Source of the DNA: an uncultured Gammaproteobacteria bacterium
GTDB lineage: Bacteria; Pseudomonadota; Gammaproteobacteria; Pseudomonadales; DT-91
Direction of reading: 5' to 3'
Assembly: GCA_929200485.1 (NCBI GenBank)
Contig: CAKMZU010000052.1
Coordinates: 1 to 14,580, forward strand
Length of the DNA stretch: 14,580 nucleotides
Part shown: in pieces, positions 1 through 7,983 of the stretch
Position numbering within the stretch: position 1 is the first letter of the stretch
How the letters are laid out: each line of letters begins with the position of its first letter
Position numbers and translations under genes: made by a program
The notes under the pieces: generated by a model
Told to the model about the DNA's origin: nothing
The model's database searches: none
The model's input: the letters and a program-made list of their open reading frames with translations, nothing else

Positions 1-542
1 CATCTGGTGTTAATGGGTTGCTTACGCCTCCAAATACGGATACTTTAAATAAAAATATATAAATAAATGAATAATAAAAAAAATTTTTTAATTTCATTGT
101 GATAACCATAATTTAGATTGTTGATATTGCATGCCTGGATCAATCAAAGCCAGTTAATGAAGATCTAATGCTATGCAGTCTATAAACTTTCTAGAATCTA
201 ACTCATTAATAAAATTGGTTAATTTGATTATAAAAAAAACTATTTCATCATATCTATTACCATTACTTGTGATACAAATTTAATATTATTGATTGCTATC
301 GTTGAAATAAGTTCAATGCATAATAGCAGCTGAGGTCAAGTCGACTTTTAGCATCGGTGTTAGTATGAGGGTGTTAATATGTGAGTTTAGTTGCTGTTAC
401 TCAAAGAAGTGTTGTGTGTAGAGCACTATAACTCATAGATTTTTATGCGGCTGAAATCAATAGCTTTAATGCTTGAAAACCCTTCACTTTTTCAGACGCC
501 AACGGATGCTTTCAGTGATATCGATAAGTGCTAGCATTAAGG
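1..542. other. AT-rich stretch without a supported gene
   Basis: I see no convincing gene, RNA or mobile element here. The first 62 bases are open in one rightward frame ending at TAA 60-62, and another frame ends at TAA 46-48. Either could be the 3' tail of a gene lying left of the window, but there is too little to choose. Just after this, A8 (76-83) runs into T6 (84-89), a self-complementary tract typical of bent DNA. The stretch also contains the 3' flank of the leftward lipoprotein gene that stops at 543. No clear GC-rich hairpin plus T-tract follows that gene. Confidence 0.5.
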
Positions 543-2579
543 CTAACGAGAGTGTCTTCGTTTAATGGGGTTGTATGTTTGGTATTTGGGTAATTTTGAT
601 GCATCAAAGCTTTGGGGGCTATTTTTTCTGGTACCGTCGCCTGCCTCGGGTGTGTTCTGTATTTTTATATTGGTGGCATCAAGGGACAGACTACGACGCT
701 TCGCTAACTCCTGTAAATCAGCTGGCGTCCTCTCTTTGTCGAGACTAAAATCGATGCCTCCTTCGCCAGCTAATTTTTTGACAGCCTTACTGGTATCGCT
801 GACATTTGCTTCTTCTGCTTTATTTGTGTCTGAACCTGCTTGAGAGTCCTTTTTGATTTGTCGTGAAATAAAATCATAGATTGCCCAAAGTGCAGAGACT
901 GTTGCAAGGCCAATACCTACAAAAGTGGTAATTGTTCCAGTAGTAATGCCTGAACTTTCTGAATCATTCGAATCTTCTGGAATAGAGGCTGTATCAGCCT
1001 CATCTTCCCCTTCAATGACTATGCGATTACCGAAGGTGTTTTTTGACATCTGCAATGAAAAAAACTTGGCGGACAACCTGTTATCGGAGAATAACCCTTC
1101 AGCAACTAGTTGATCAATGGTATAGCCTTTATCGATTTGCTCTTTAAGGACTTTTGAAAAATCGTCTAAGTGGACATACTCACTATCACTTTGTGATTTA
1201 TTTGAGTCGTCTGTGGTATGGATCGAGATTTGGCTTTGTTCATTCAGTAAAAATGAATGAATAGGGTAAGCAATGTCAACTGGTGGAGCGATTAGCATTA
1301 AACGACCGTTGATGATTGCGCTTGAGCGAGCGACATACCATCTCACATGATCATCTTCCTGTTTATATTTTAGTGTGTAGGATTTATCTCTCAGATCGAG
1401 AGTCAGTTTACTGCCAATCGTAGATAGAACCGATAAGGATATCGCCTCAATCTGTTTACCTTCGACCACATAGCCGTAAAACATTAATACTTGATCAGGC
1501 AGGTCTGCTGGTAATAGGTTTGCACTAATAAGGCTTTGTGGATTTAAAAGACGAATTTTTGAAAACTCCGCTAAGGCTTTTATTGCATCCGTGGCGACTC
1601 TATCTTCTATAGCGAGGATTTCCATCTCAAATTCAAGCGTATTGGAATTAATTAGCCGTTCAATTTTCACAATAAAATGCATTGGGTGAGCGATAATATC
1701 TGTTCCAGTAATCTCAATCCTTTGGCCAATCTGTAAGTCGTTAAAAGTTAGCGCTGCCTCATCATTCAAACGTTTAATAGGAATATCAGTGGTTGAATAA
1801 TTCATTTGTTTATTACTATCTGCTAGCGTGACTAAGGCTTTTTCTTTATCCAGATCAATAATGATACCTTCTTTGAGGTTAAACTTTTCAGCTTCAGTTT
1901 GTTTATCGGTTATCAGTTTTGCTGGTGCAGTTTCTCTGCTGTCTGTTTCCGTGGCGTTAAGTTCACCGGCTAGCGTTGTTAATGCTGTGTCAGTGGAGTT
2001 TTCAGTGGTAATGTCTTCTTTGCTAACTGAACCGTCAATGGTTAAAACCGTCACAACCGGTTGAATATTGACTTCGAGCGAATCAGTAGTATAGAGCGAT
2101 TGATTCACATCCATCATCAGATGGATTTCGCCAGTTGACTCTTTGAATTGAATCGGCTGATGTAGAGTAACGGTAAAGGTTAACGATTCATTGGTGGGTG
2201 TATAATCCAGTAATTTTGCTGCGGTTTCTTCTTGAATAATTCGTTTAAACCCTGTTTTTGAAAAATCCAATGTCAATGAAATAGAATCGTAGCTATCTTT
2301 TTGTATTGATTGAATCGCCAATTGGTCAATTCCACCTCGGTACGAAAGCAGTAGATCTTGATTATCAATATTGATGGTTTCTTTTTCGCCAGCGTTATTC
2401 TCAAGTGAGATTGATATAAGGCTAACAGGAAGATCTAGAAAAGAGTGAGCATCCCACGAGAGATACAGAGCAATGCTTCTTTCTTCTTTTGTGGTGCTTT
2501 CAGCTCTATCCGTTGTTTCACTACAGGCAAATAACAGGAATAGAAAGAAAAAGGGTGCAGGTTTTAGAGGTTTTTTCAT
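543..2579 (-). CDS. 678-aa lipoprotein with DUF4382-like N-terminal domain, next to virB11
   Basis: Seen: a short basic N-terminus, a hydrophobic run and a lipobox ending LLFAC, so the mature protein should begin at Cys19. Residues about 35-185 form a beta-rich domain with the LPV, LTL, SKT and QEETA blocks that recur in the lipoprotein at the right end of the window. The pattern resembles DUF4382 (from memory). Residues about 236-310 look like a small beta-barrel domain of the DUF5666 type. Residues about 545-571 form a hydrophobic helix followed by Arg and Lys, then a polar, low-complexity tail to 678. A lipid anchor plus a late membrane helix is unusual. The gene lies 90 nt downstream of virB11 on the same strand, so it may be co-transcribed with the secretion genes or use its own weak promoter (TTGAAA at 2638-2633 is the best -35 candidate). 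I see no Shine-Dalgarno before the ATG. Function is unknown; a role at the secretion machine's outer-membrane side or cell surface is inference from position only. Confidence 0.85.
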   Translation of the reverse strand: MKKPLKPAPFFFLFLLFACSETTDRAESTTKEERSIALYLSWDAHSFLDLPVSLISISLENNAGEKETINIDNQDLLLSYRGGIDQLAIQSIQKDSYDSISLTLDFSKTGFKRIIQEETAAKLLDYTPTNESLTFTVTLHQPIQFKESTGEIHLMMDVNQSLYTTDSLEVNIQPVVTVLTIDGSVSKEDITTENSTDTALTTLAGELNATETDSRETAPAKLITDKQTEAEKFNLKEGIIIDLDKEKALVTLADSNKQMNYSTTDIPIKRLNDEAALTFNDLQIGQRIEITGTDIIAHPMHFIVKIERLINSNTLEFEMEILAIEDRVATDAIKALAEFSKIRLLNPQSLISANLLPADLPDQVLMFYGYVVEGKQIEAISLSVLSTIGSKLTLDLRDKSYTLKYKQEDDHVRWYVARSSAIINGRLMLIAPPVDIAYPIHSFLLNEQSQISIHTTDDSNKSQSDSEYVHLDDFSKVLKEQIDKGYTIDQLVAEGLFSDNRLSAKFFSLQMSKNTFGNRIVIEGEDEADTASIPEDSNDSESSGITTGTITTFVGIGLATVSALWAIYDFISRQIKKDSQAGSDTNKAEEANVSDTSKAVKKLAGEGGIDFSLDKERTPADLQELAKRRSLSLDATNIKIQNTPEAGDGTRKNSPQSFDASKLPKYQTYNPIKRRHSR

Positions 2580-2669
2580 TATTTCAATAAAATATCTATT
2601 TTAGTTAAAGAGATAAGAAAAATATTCATGTATTTCAATTAGGGAATGACTATAATTTGGCGTAAATGA

Positions 2670-3704
2670 TTACGACATTTGCTTTCGCTTAAATACAGGG
2701 TCGTAATAAATTTCAGTCACCATTCGCTTACCATTCACATTATTGATTTGGACAATAACGTCGACACACATATATAGAAGCTTTTTGATGTCTTCAAATG
2801 ACATATTGCCACCGCTTTTGCTTTCTTTAATAAAGAGTACAAGTTGCTCAAAAGCTAATTTAGCTGTATTAGCGTGCATGGTGGTAATGGAGCCAGGGTG
2901 ACCACTGTTCACATTTCTTAAGAAGTAAAACGCTTCATCACCTCGGATTAATTCGGCAAGAAATATCCGGTCAGGTTTCATTCTAAGACAGCTCTCTAAA
3001 AGATCTTGTTGAGTAATTTCAGAGATGCCCTGGCCACCGGCGGAATAAAATAAACTGACGGTGTTTGGATGTGTCTCATAGAGACCTAATTCATCAACAT
3101 TTTCAATACTGATCAAGCGTTCATTCTGAGGGACAAGGTCAAGTAAGGATCGAAAAAAGGTTGTTTTACCTGATCCTGTTGAACCTGAAATAATAATATT
3201 TTTATGGGATTTTACCGCAAGTTTAAGAAAGTCGACGTAGTTTCCATCTTCTTTAAATTTGATGAGATCTTTTTCATCATCATTTAATTCTTCGGTGAAA
3301 TCTGCACAACTATCAAAAAAACCTTGGTTTTTATAATCCTCAAGCGTGAAATTGAGGGTTGACGGTTTTCGGATGGTCATGCTGACTGTGTCTGGAATTG
3401 TGGCGGTAGGGATGACTATTTGAATACGCTCACCATTAGGCAAAGAACCTGAAAGAATAGGCTTGGATGAATCCAGCTTTTGTTTTGTATAGGTTGCTGT
3501 TAACTTGGCAATTTGCGAGCAAACATTATAGTTGAGTTCGGGTACGTCAAAATATTGCCAACCTTTACTGCTTTCAGTCACCACTTCGCCAGGTTTGTTG
3601 ATAATTATTTCAGTATTTGCTGAGTCATCTAAAAAAGGTTTTAGATAATGCAGATACTGAAGTAAAGAAATGGCTTTGGGATCATTACTTTGCTCTGAGC
3701 TCAT
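2670..3704 (-). CDS. virB11: VirB11-type secretion ATPase
   Basis: This is a hexameric cytoplasmic traffic ATPase that powers pilus assembly and substrate transfer in type IV secretion systems. Counting from the chosen start (344 aa), Walker A GSTGSGKTT is at 174-182. The Asp-box region SIENVDEL is at 199-206, where most relatives have EDT. Walker B (RIFLAEL) is at 246-252, with Glu251. The His box SGHPGSITTMHAN is at 267-279. The N-terminal half (to about 150) is the family's N-terminal domain. I chose ATG 3704 over GTG 3710 because the Shine-Dalgarno AGGAG (3714-3710) sits 5 nt before the ATG and would overlap the GTG. The start lies inside the end of virB10 (20 nt overlap), which suggests coupled translation. 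The length is normal for the family. Confidence 0.95.
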   Translation of the reverse strand: MSSEQSNDPKAISLLQYLHYLKPFLDDSANTEIIINKPGEVVTESSKGWQYFDVPELNYNVCSQIAKLTATYTKQKLDSSKPILSGSLPNGERIQIVIPTATIPDTVSMTIRKPSTLNFTLEDYKNQGFFDSCADFTEELNDDEKDLIKFKEDGNYVDFLKLAVKSHKNIIISGSTGSGKTTFFRSLLDLVPQNERLISIENVDELGLYETHPNTVSLFYSAGGQGISEITQQDLLESCLRMKPDRIFLAELIRGDEAFYFLRNVNSGHPGSITTMHANTAKLAFEQLVLFIKESKSGGNMSFEDIKKLLYMCVDVIVQINNVNGKRMVTEIYYDPVFKRKQMS

Positions 3705-4854
3705 AAACACTCCTGAAGTCTAAATCTCGTGCAACGAAGATATTGATATGATCCCCTTGGTTTTTCGTTAAGACGGGTGGAATATCTATGGTGGATTCCA
3801 GTGCTTTAGCTGGCAGGTCAGCATAACTTTTTGTGTCAGTTATCTGCGCGGGAAGAATTACTCTTCCGCCTGATGCATGGTAAGCGGCATTACCGAGTTG
3901 ACTTCCTGCAGCAGCGCTAATGTCGTCAATAAAACTTAATAAAATCGCTGCACCAAACTTCTTCCAGAAAAAGTTTTGGATATGACCATCATGGCCTGTT
4001 CTACCTAGTGGATCAGTGCCGGGTGAATTGATGTCGATCAATACACCGTTAGGGGTTTCAACACGTGACCAAATAGCGAAAATACGCGATTGTCCATTTT
4101 TTAACCCACCTTGATATTCGCCAGTAATACGAGAGCCTCTTTCTAACAGTAAAACACGGCCACTGGTGCTATAAATGTTGGTGGTTAGTCGGCAGCTGAT
4201 CATGCCCGATAAGGTGGAATTTATTGCTGTCTCTAAGGCACAATCGAGAAATGTCCCTTTGGTAATAAACATATCTCGGTTAGGCAACATTCCAGCAGTT
4301 GTCGATGAATGTACCGTAGGCTGGAGAGCTTCGCTAAGGCCTGAGAGTGCCGTAGCATTTGTAGCATTTGCTAATTTTTCTTTTAGCTTTTCTGTTTTAG
4401 CGTTGTTGCCGGTATCACCGTTATAATGCATTAATCCTTTTTTGCTTTTTCTGGCTCGGACTTCTTTTTCACTCGCCTGCATTTTTATTTGGTAGGCGCG
4501 TTTCGCTTCATCTTGTTTTTTCTTGATGACGTCATCAATTGACTCTTCTTGATTTTCTTGCTGTTGTAGCTTTATTTTTTCTTCAATTTCTGGTGCCATT
4601 GCAGTTCTTGGGCTCACAGGTATTTTGGGCGCTTTGCCAAGATTGTTTTTAATGGTGAAATTTGTGGTGGTGGTTGTACCATCTAAAGGTTCAGGCGGTG
4701 TTTCTTCTGCACCACTAAAAAAAACGATTAATAAAATACCCGCAACAGCGCCGGCAGCCAGGAATAATTTAACGTGGGTAGGAAAATTTCCTTTCTTTTT
4801 TCTTAGCTGATGAGGCATGCCATCATCAAGCACCAGATCGTCTTCATTGATCAT
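3685..4854 (-). CDS. virB10: VirB10-type type IV secretion scaffold protein
   Basis: VirB10/TrbI proteins span both membranes, linking the inner-membrane complex to the outer-membrane core. Seen in the 389 aa: a short cytoplasmic N-terminus, one membrane helix at about 28-47, and a Thr-rich then Glu/Lys/Gln-rich linker (about 50-165, with a likely coiled coil near 88-137). The conserved TrbI C-terminal domain runs from about 185 to 389. Signature stretches include LLLERGSRITGEY near 235-247, the GRTGHDG turn at 284-290, and NFFWKKFGAAILLSFI, which begins the membrane-spanning antenna region. The linker is poor in proline compared with classic VirB10. The ATG follows virB9 by 4 nt, with AAAGGA about 9 nt upstream. 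Confidence 0.95.
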   Translation of the reverse strand: MINEDDLVLDDGMPHQLRKKKGNFPTHVKLFLAAGAVAGILLIVFFSGAEETPPEPLDGTTTTTNFTIKNNLGKAPKIPVSPRTAMAPEIEEKIKLQQQENQEESIDDVIKKKQDEAKRAYQIKMQASEKEVRARKSKKGLMHYNGDTGNNAKTEKLKEKLANATNATALSGLSEALQPTVHSSTTAGMLPNRDMFITKGTFLDCALETAINSTLSGMISCRLTTNIYSTSGRVLLLERGSRITGEYQGGLKNGQSRIFAIWSRVETPNGVLIDINSPGTDPLGRTGHDGHIQNFFWKKFGAAILLSFIDDISAAAGSQLGNAAYHASGGRVILPAQITDTKSYADLPAKALESTIDIPPVLTKNQGDHINIFVARDLDFRSVYELRAK

Positions 4855-4858
4855 CGCA

Positions 4859-5719
4859 TTAATCCTTTAAATGGTTCTTTATTGTTCGAATCACTTCCGG
4901 GGATGTTGTGCCGGTTGGAATACCTATGCCACGTGAATCAAAGGATTTATTGAAAATACAAGCTACAGCTTTGCCCTTTCGAAAGGTAAAACGTTTTTTG
5001 ACTTTGTGTATGGTGATAATGTCAGGGTAATGCGGGTTTATATGTGTGTTCACCAAACTTTCAGAACCATCGTCATTAACCGTATAAATGGCGGGCATTT
5101 CGCGATTGTTGGCAAATTTAACATAGGTAAATCGCCCGTCGTCGAACATTAAATCTGGCGTCACTTCATCTGATCCTTTAAACCAGTAATTCCAATTTCT
5201 AGGGTGTGCTCTATTCATGGAAGACAGGCTATGGTTCAGAAAAGACTTAATTTTGCTTTGCTCTTTGTTTTTTTGTTCCTGGCCTTTGAGTGCTAACTTT
5301 TTCTTCTTGTCGAATTGCGGGTACTTAAAGTTAACTTGAAACACCATTTCCTCATTTTTGTCGTCAGGCCATTTGGCATCAAGCTCGAAGTTATAAATCC
5401 TTGAACTGGTGATAACGGTCATATTGGTTAACGCATTGTCAGCAACAGGCTTCAAGAAAATATGATTTTTAACTGGGACTATGTCCCATGCATCTGGGTC
5501 TCCCATGGCGATTTGTAGAATGCTCTCATCGGGGGAAAATTTCACATGGGTTGAGTAACCAAAATGCCCAATGATCTGAACAATATCATCAGGATTATGG
5601 TTGATATAGGTGATTCTTGAATCAAATAAGCCAGGCTTAGGCGCTTTTATAGCCAAAGTGGGAGTGGCGAGGCTGGCCCAGCATGCGAACACAATACTCT
5701 TTTTCAACAATGACATCAT
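4859..5719 (-). CDS. virB9: VirB9-type outer-membrane core component
   Basis: VirB9 forms the periplasmic and outer-membrane ring of the core complex with VirB7 and VirB10. Seen in the 286 aa: a Sec signal peptide (cleavage likely after TLA at about 21-23), an N-terminal beta domain, a Lys/Gln-rich linker at about 138-160, then a C-terminal VirB9 domain. The C-terminal domain has the signature NYWFKG (177-182), DLMFDDGRFTYVKF (189-202) and the ending GIPTGTTSPEVIRTIK. The start is a double ATG 3 nt after virB8, with GGAG 6 nt upstream of the first ATG, so the first is preferred. The C-terminal domain normally binds VirB7, yet no virB7 gene is visible in this window. Confidence 0.95.
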   Translation of the reverse strand: MMSLLKKSIVFACWASLATPTLAIKAPKPGLFDSRITYINHNPDDIVQIIGHFGYSTHVKFSPDESILQIAMGDPDAWDIVPVKNHIFLKPVADNALTNMTVITSSRIYNFELDAKWPDDKNEEMVFQVNFKYPQFDKKKKLALKGQEQKNKEQSKIKSFLNHSLSSMNRAHPRNWNYWFKGSDEVTPDLMFDDGRFTYVKFANNREMPAIYTVNDDGSESLVNTHINPHYPDIITIHKVKKRFTFRKGKAVACIFNKSFDSRGIGIPTGTTSPEVIRTIKNHLKD

Positions 5720-5722
5720 GGA

Positions 5723-6451
5723 TTACTCCATTGACTCTGGATCAATTCGATAGTGAACAACTTGGAAGCCTAGTGGGTTTAGATAGCGAATAGTCTGGGC
5801 GCTAGGCGTGTTATAGTATGAAAAAGTCAAGGTCACTTGCCAATGGCTGCTAACTGAGTAGCTTCCCTTGCTTTGAGTTTTTGTTATTCGGATTAGTGCG
5901 GTTTTTCGCTCGATACCGCTTACTACTTCAGACTTGATGAAGGTTAAGCTTTTAATAGCAATCCCCACATTGATGTCATAACCATAAATGCTAACAGGCG
6001 CATCAGCGTTTTTTTCCGGGTTGTTGAAATTGGCATATTCAACTTGAACTTGAGGGGTAGACAGAATACCGATAATTTCTCTCGCATGCTCTATGGTATT
6101 CCAGGAGTATGATTCTCGATTTAACAGGTACTTATGTATCCAGTATTTATCGATAACTTCTTGAGTCGATTCGTTGATAATATTGTTGGAGATGTCAAGT
6201 TTTGAAATAACATCGACAATACCTGTGCTTTTATCAACACTGACAACGTAGGGTTCAATGGTCTTTAAAGGCATCATCACGGTGATGGCTAGTGCCATGC
6301 AAAATGCAATACCGCTGGATATTCCTGCAATCATCCATGCAGTTTTTTCAGATTTTTTAACTCGATCAGAAAATTGAACATCCCAAGACCGTGCTTCTTT
6401 GAAATATTGTTGGTCAATATTCCCTTTTGTTTTTTTTTCCTTTTCAGTCAT
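5723..6451 (-). CDS. virB8: VirB8-type inner-membrane assembly factor
   Basis: VirB8 is a bitopic inner-membrane protein whose periplasmic NTF2-like domain helps assemble the secretion channel. Seen in the 242 aa: a Lys/Glu-rich cytoplasmic N-terminus, one membrane helix at about 37-60, a periplasmic domain with the conserved region VEPYVVSVD-like (IEPYVVSVD, 65-73), and the family's C-terminal signature NPLGFQVVHYRIDPE at 225-239. It is first in the tightly packed vir operon. No good Shine-Dalgarno precedes the ATG. Codons 5-8 contain a run of nine As (6438-6430), where a slip would truncate the protein after a few residues. Upstream lie 131 nt with an inverted repeat. Confidence 0.93.
   Translation of the reverse strand: MTEKEKKTKGNIDQQYFKEARSWDVQFSDRVKKSEKTAWMIAGISSGIAFCMALAITVMMPLKTIEPYVVSVDKSTGIVDVISKLDISNNIINESTQEVIDKYWIHKYLLNRESYSWNTIEHAREIIGILSTPQVQVEYANFNNPEKNADAPVSIYGYDINVGIAIKSLTFIKSEVVSGIERKTALIRITKTQSKGSYSVSSHWQVTLTFSYYNTPSAQTIRYLNPLGFQVVHYRIDPESME
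6430..6438 (-). repeat. A9 homopolymer in virB8 codons 5-8
   Basis: Nine consecutive As lie in the coding strand 12 nt after the A of the virB8 ATG, encoding part of Glu-Lys-Lys-Thr. Homopolymers of this length near a start codon are known sites of replication slippage or transcriptional slippage in bacteria. In this copy the frame is intact. Whether it varies is unknown. Confidence 0.7.
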
Positions 6452-6582
6452 CGGAGCGCCTGAGAGCTAGGTAAAAGTCCAAAGTTTACGACCTACTATT
6501 TATTGTAATACAAAATTAATTTATTACATTATTTGCTGTTAAGTGAATTGTGTATGTTTAATGAAAATTTTTTATTTTATTC
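6452..6582 (-). promoter_or_regulatory. Probable vir operon promoter region with inverted repeat
   Basis: These 131 AT-rich bases separate the 441-aa lipoprotein gene from virB8, both leftward. They contain a perfect 7-bp inverted repeat, TGTAATA (6504-6510) and TATTACA (6522-6528), separated by 11 nt. On the minus strand TTAACA (6542-6537) could be a -35 box, with TTAATT (6519-6514) 17 nt further, exactly in the repeat's centre. An operator-over-promoter arrangement is therefore possible but unproven, because the -10 match is poor. No small ORF that could be a VirB7 lipoprotein fits here. Confidence 0.3.
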
Positions 6583-7908
6583 CTATGGGATTGTTGTATG
6601 TTGGTTTTTATCAGAGTTATTTACTTTTAGTAAATTATTTAGTTTTTCAATTAAATAATTTTTTTCTTCAATATCTGTCGATTCTATATAGTTGTACGTG
6701 CTCACATCTTTTGTGATCTCTGGCAGGTCATTTCTGTCGTTTTGGCTTTTATAGGGTTTTAAATAATGCGTTAAGTAACGATTAAATGTTAAAGTGTTTT
6801 TACAATCGTAAACCAATATGTTTTCAATATTACTCTGTTCTTCTTTGTTGTAATAAAAAATCTTAGGAATGTTTTTGTCTGTTGATTGATTAATTCTTTT
6901 GAGTAGTTCGGTAATAAAAGTTTCAGGCGATTCGGGTGGTTCAGGTGATTCGTTGGTGGGGTTGGAGGTAATCTGATTGACCGTTTGGCAAAAGGATAAA
7001 TAGGCACTGTAACTTGTTTTATGATTAAAAAATGAGATATCAATCATTTCAATGTTTTTTCTTTTGAGCTCTCGTGTCCAGTAGTGCAGAACATCTTTTA
7101 CATCTTGATTTAGTAGCAGACCATTAAAGAGACTCCCATCATTTTGCTCGGCAATCGCTGAGGACCAAAGGATCTCATGCTCTACATGTTGTTCTATTAA
7201 AACCTTTCCTGCGCTGTTGATGAACGCTTTGAGTGCTGTAGAGGTTTTAATGGGGTCATCTTCATGGTGCCAGTGATTCGTGGTAGAGGTGACTTCACCT
7301 GTTAATGGATACAGGCTGAGGATGTTGGTGTTTTTGTTTATTTCGATAAAAAATATAGATGCCTGCTTGGCTGCTGATTCTTTTATCGACTCATCAATCT
7401 CAATGTGATTGGGTACAAAAAATACCAATGTGTATGTTTTTGGGAATTGACTATTTATCCATTTCAAGAGTTTTTTTTCGGTGTTTATTGTCTCTATAGG
7501 TTGTTGATATAGTAATTGATTGAATGTTGGTATTTTTGCTGGAGAGACTTGGTAAATATTGTTTTGATGAAGGTCTTCAATAGTTATTTCAATGTCGCCT
7601 TTTAAATATTCTGATATTTTATTAGCTAAATGAAGCTCATCGCTTTTTTTTTGGTTTGCAGTATCAGGTTTGTCTGTCGGTACTTCCTTTTCCTTGTTTT
7701 TTTGAGGTTTCTTGTCTGTATTGTCTTCTTCTTTTTGTTGGGGTTCAGGTTCAGAGTTTGTTTGTTTTGTTTGGGTATCTTTTTTAATGAGGTTATTTAT
7801 TCTTTTTTCTTCAGAATCTTTATTTATGTTTTCTGTTGGTGTTGGTTCTTTAGTGCAGCCAAAAATAAATAAAAAAGTCAATGTGTAGTAAATTAATGCA
7901 TTTTTCAT
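6583..7908 (-). CDS. 441-aa putative lipoprotein of unknown function
   Basis: Seen: a hydrophobic signal ending FIFGC, so a lipid-modified Cys18 is likely. Next comes a Lys/Glu/Pro/Gln-rich linker (about 19-93) of the kind that tethers domains to a membrane. A globular part runs from about 94 to 441, interrupted by a Pro/Glu/Ser-rich stretch at about 316-330. In the globular part a hydrophobic strand (YTLVFFVP, 159-166), the segment KVLIEQHVEHEILW (235-248) and IEMIDISFF (286-294) follow each other much as strand, His-loop and Cys-loop do in clostripain-like peptidases, but no Cys sits at the catalytic position. This resemblance is weak. The gene lies 131 nt upstream of virB8 on the same strand and diverges from the next gene. 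The coding strand contains A9 at 7652-7644. It is very AT-rich, and I see no Shine-Dalgarno. I do not recognise the protein. Confidence 0.75.
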   Translation of the reverse strand: MKNALIYYTLTFLFIFGCTKEPTPTENINKDSEEKRINNLIKKDTQTKQTNSEPEPQQKEEDNTDKKPQKNKEKEVPTDKPDTANQKKSDELHLANKISEYLKGDIEITIEDLHQNNIYQVSPAKIPTFNQLLYQQPIETINTEKKLLKWINSQFPKTYTLVFFVPNHIEIDESIKESAAKQASIFFIEINKNTNILSLYPLTGEVTSTTNHWHHEDDPIKTSTALKAFINSAGKVLIEQHVEHEILWSSAIAEQNDGSLFNGLLLNQDVKDVLHYWTRELKRKNIEMIDISFFNHKTSYSAYLSFCQTVNQITSNPTNESPEPPESPETFITELLKRINQSTDKNIPKIFYYNKEEQSNIENILVYDCKNTLTFNRYLTHYLKPYKSQNDRNDLPEITKDVSTYNYIESTDIEEKNYLIEKLNNLLKVNNSDKNQHTTIP

Positions 7909-7983
7909 GATGATTATAAAATTAATTTAATATTTTAAGTGTACTATCAATTTAATTTTTTTTTATAATGTGATTTTTACTTT
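7909..7983. promoter_or_regulatory. Divergent intergenic region with T9 run and TATAAT
   Basis: These 75 very AT-rich bases separate two divergent genes and must carry both promoters if neither is transcribed from further away. Rightward, a perfect -10-like TATAAT lies at 7964-7969 and is directly preceded by, and shares one base with, a run of nine Ts (7956-7964). No good -35 box is found at the usual distance. The transcript would start only about 8 nt before the ATG at 7984 or 17 nt before the ATG at 7993. Leftward, TTGATA (7950-7945) is a possible -35 box with only a weak -10. Confidence 0.3.

Noticed and set aside
1..62. 3' end of a rightward gene at the left edge
   Set aside because: Two frames could be coding and both are too short to judge, so no CDS was called.
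565..2064. Several rightward open frames inside the 678-aa gene
   Set aside because: They are antisense shadows with Ser/Val-rich composition. The minus strand has a lipobox, domains and one long frame.
3705..3710. GTG 3710 as the virB11 start
   Set aside because: The Shine-Dalgarno AGGAG overlaps this GTG, while ATG 3704 has correct 5-nt spacing.
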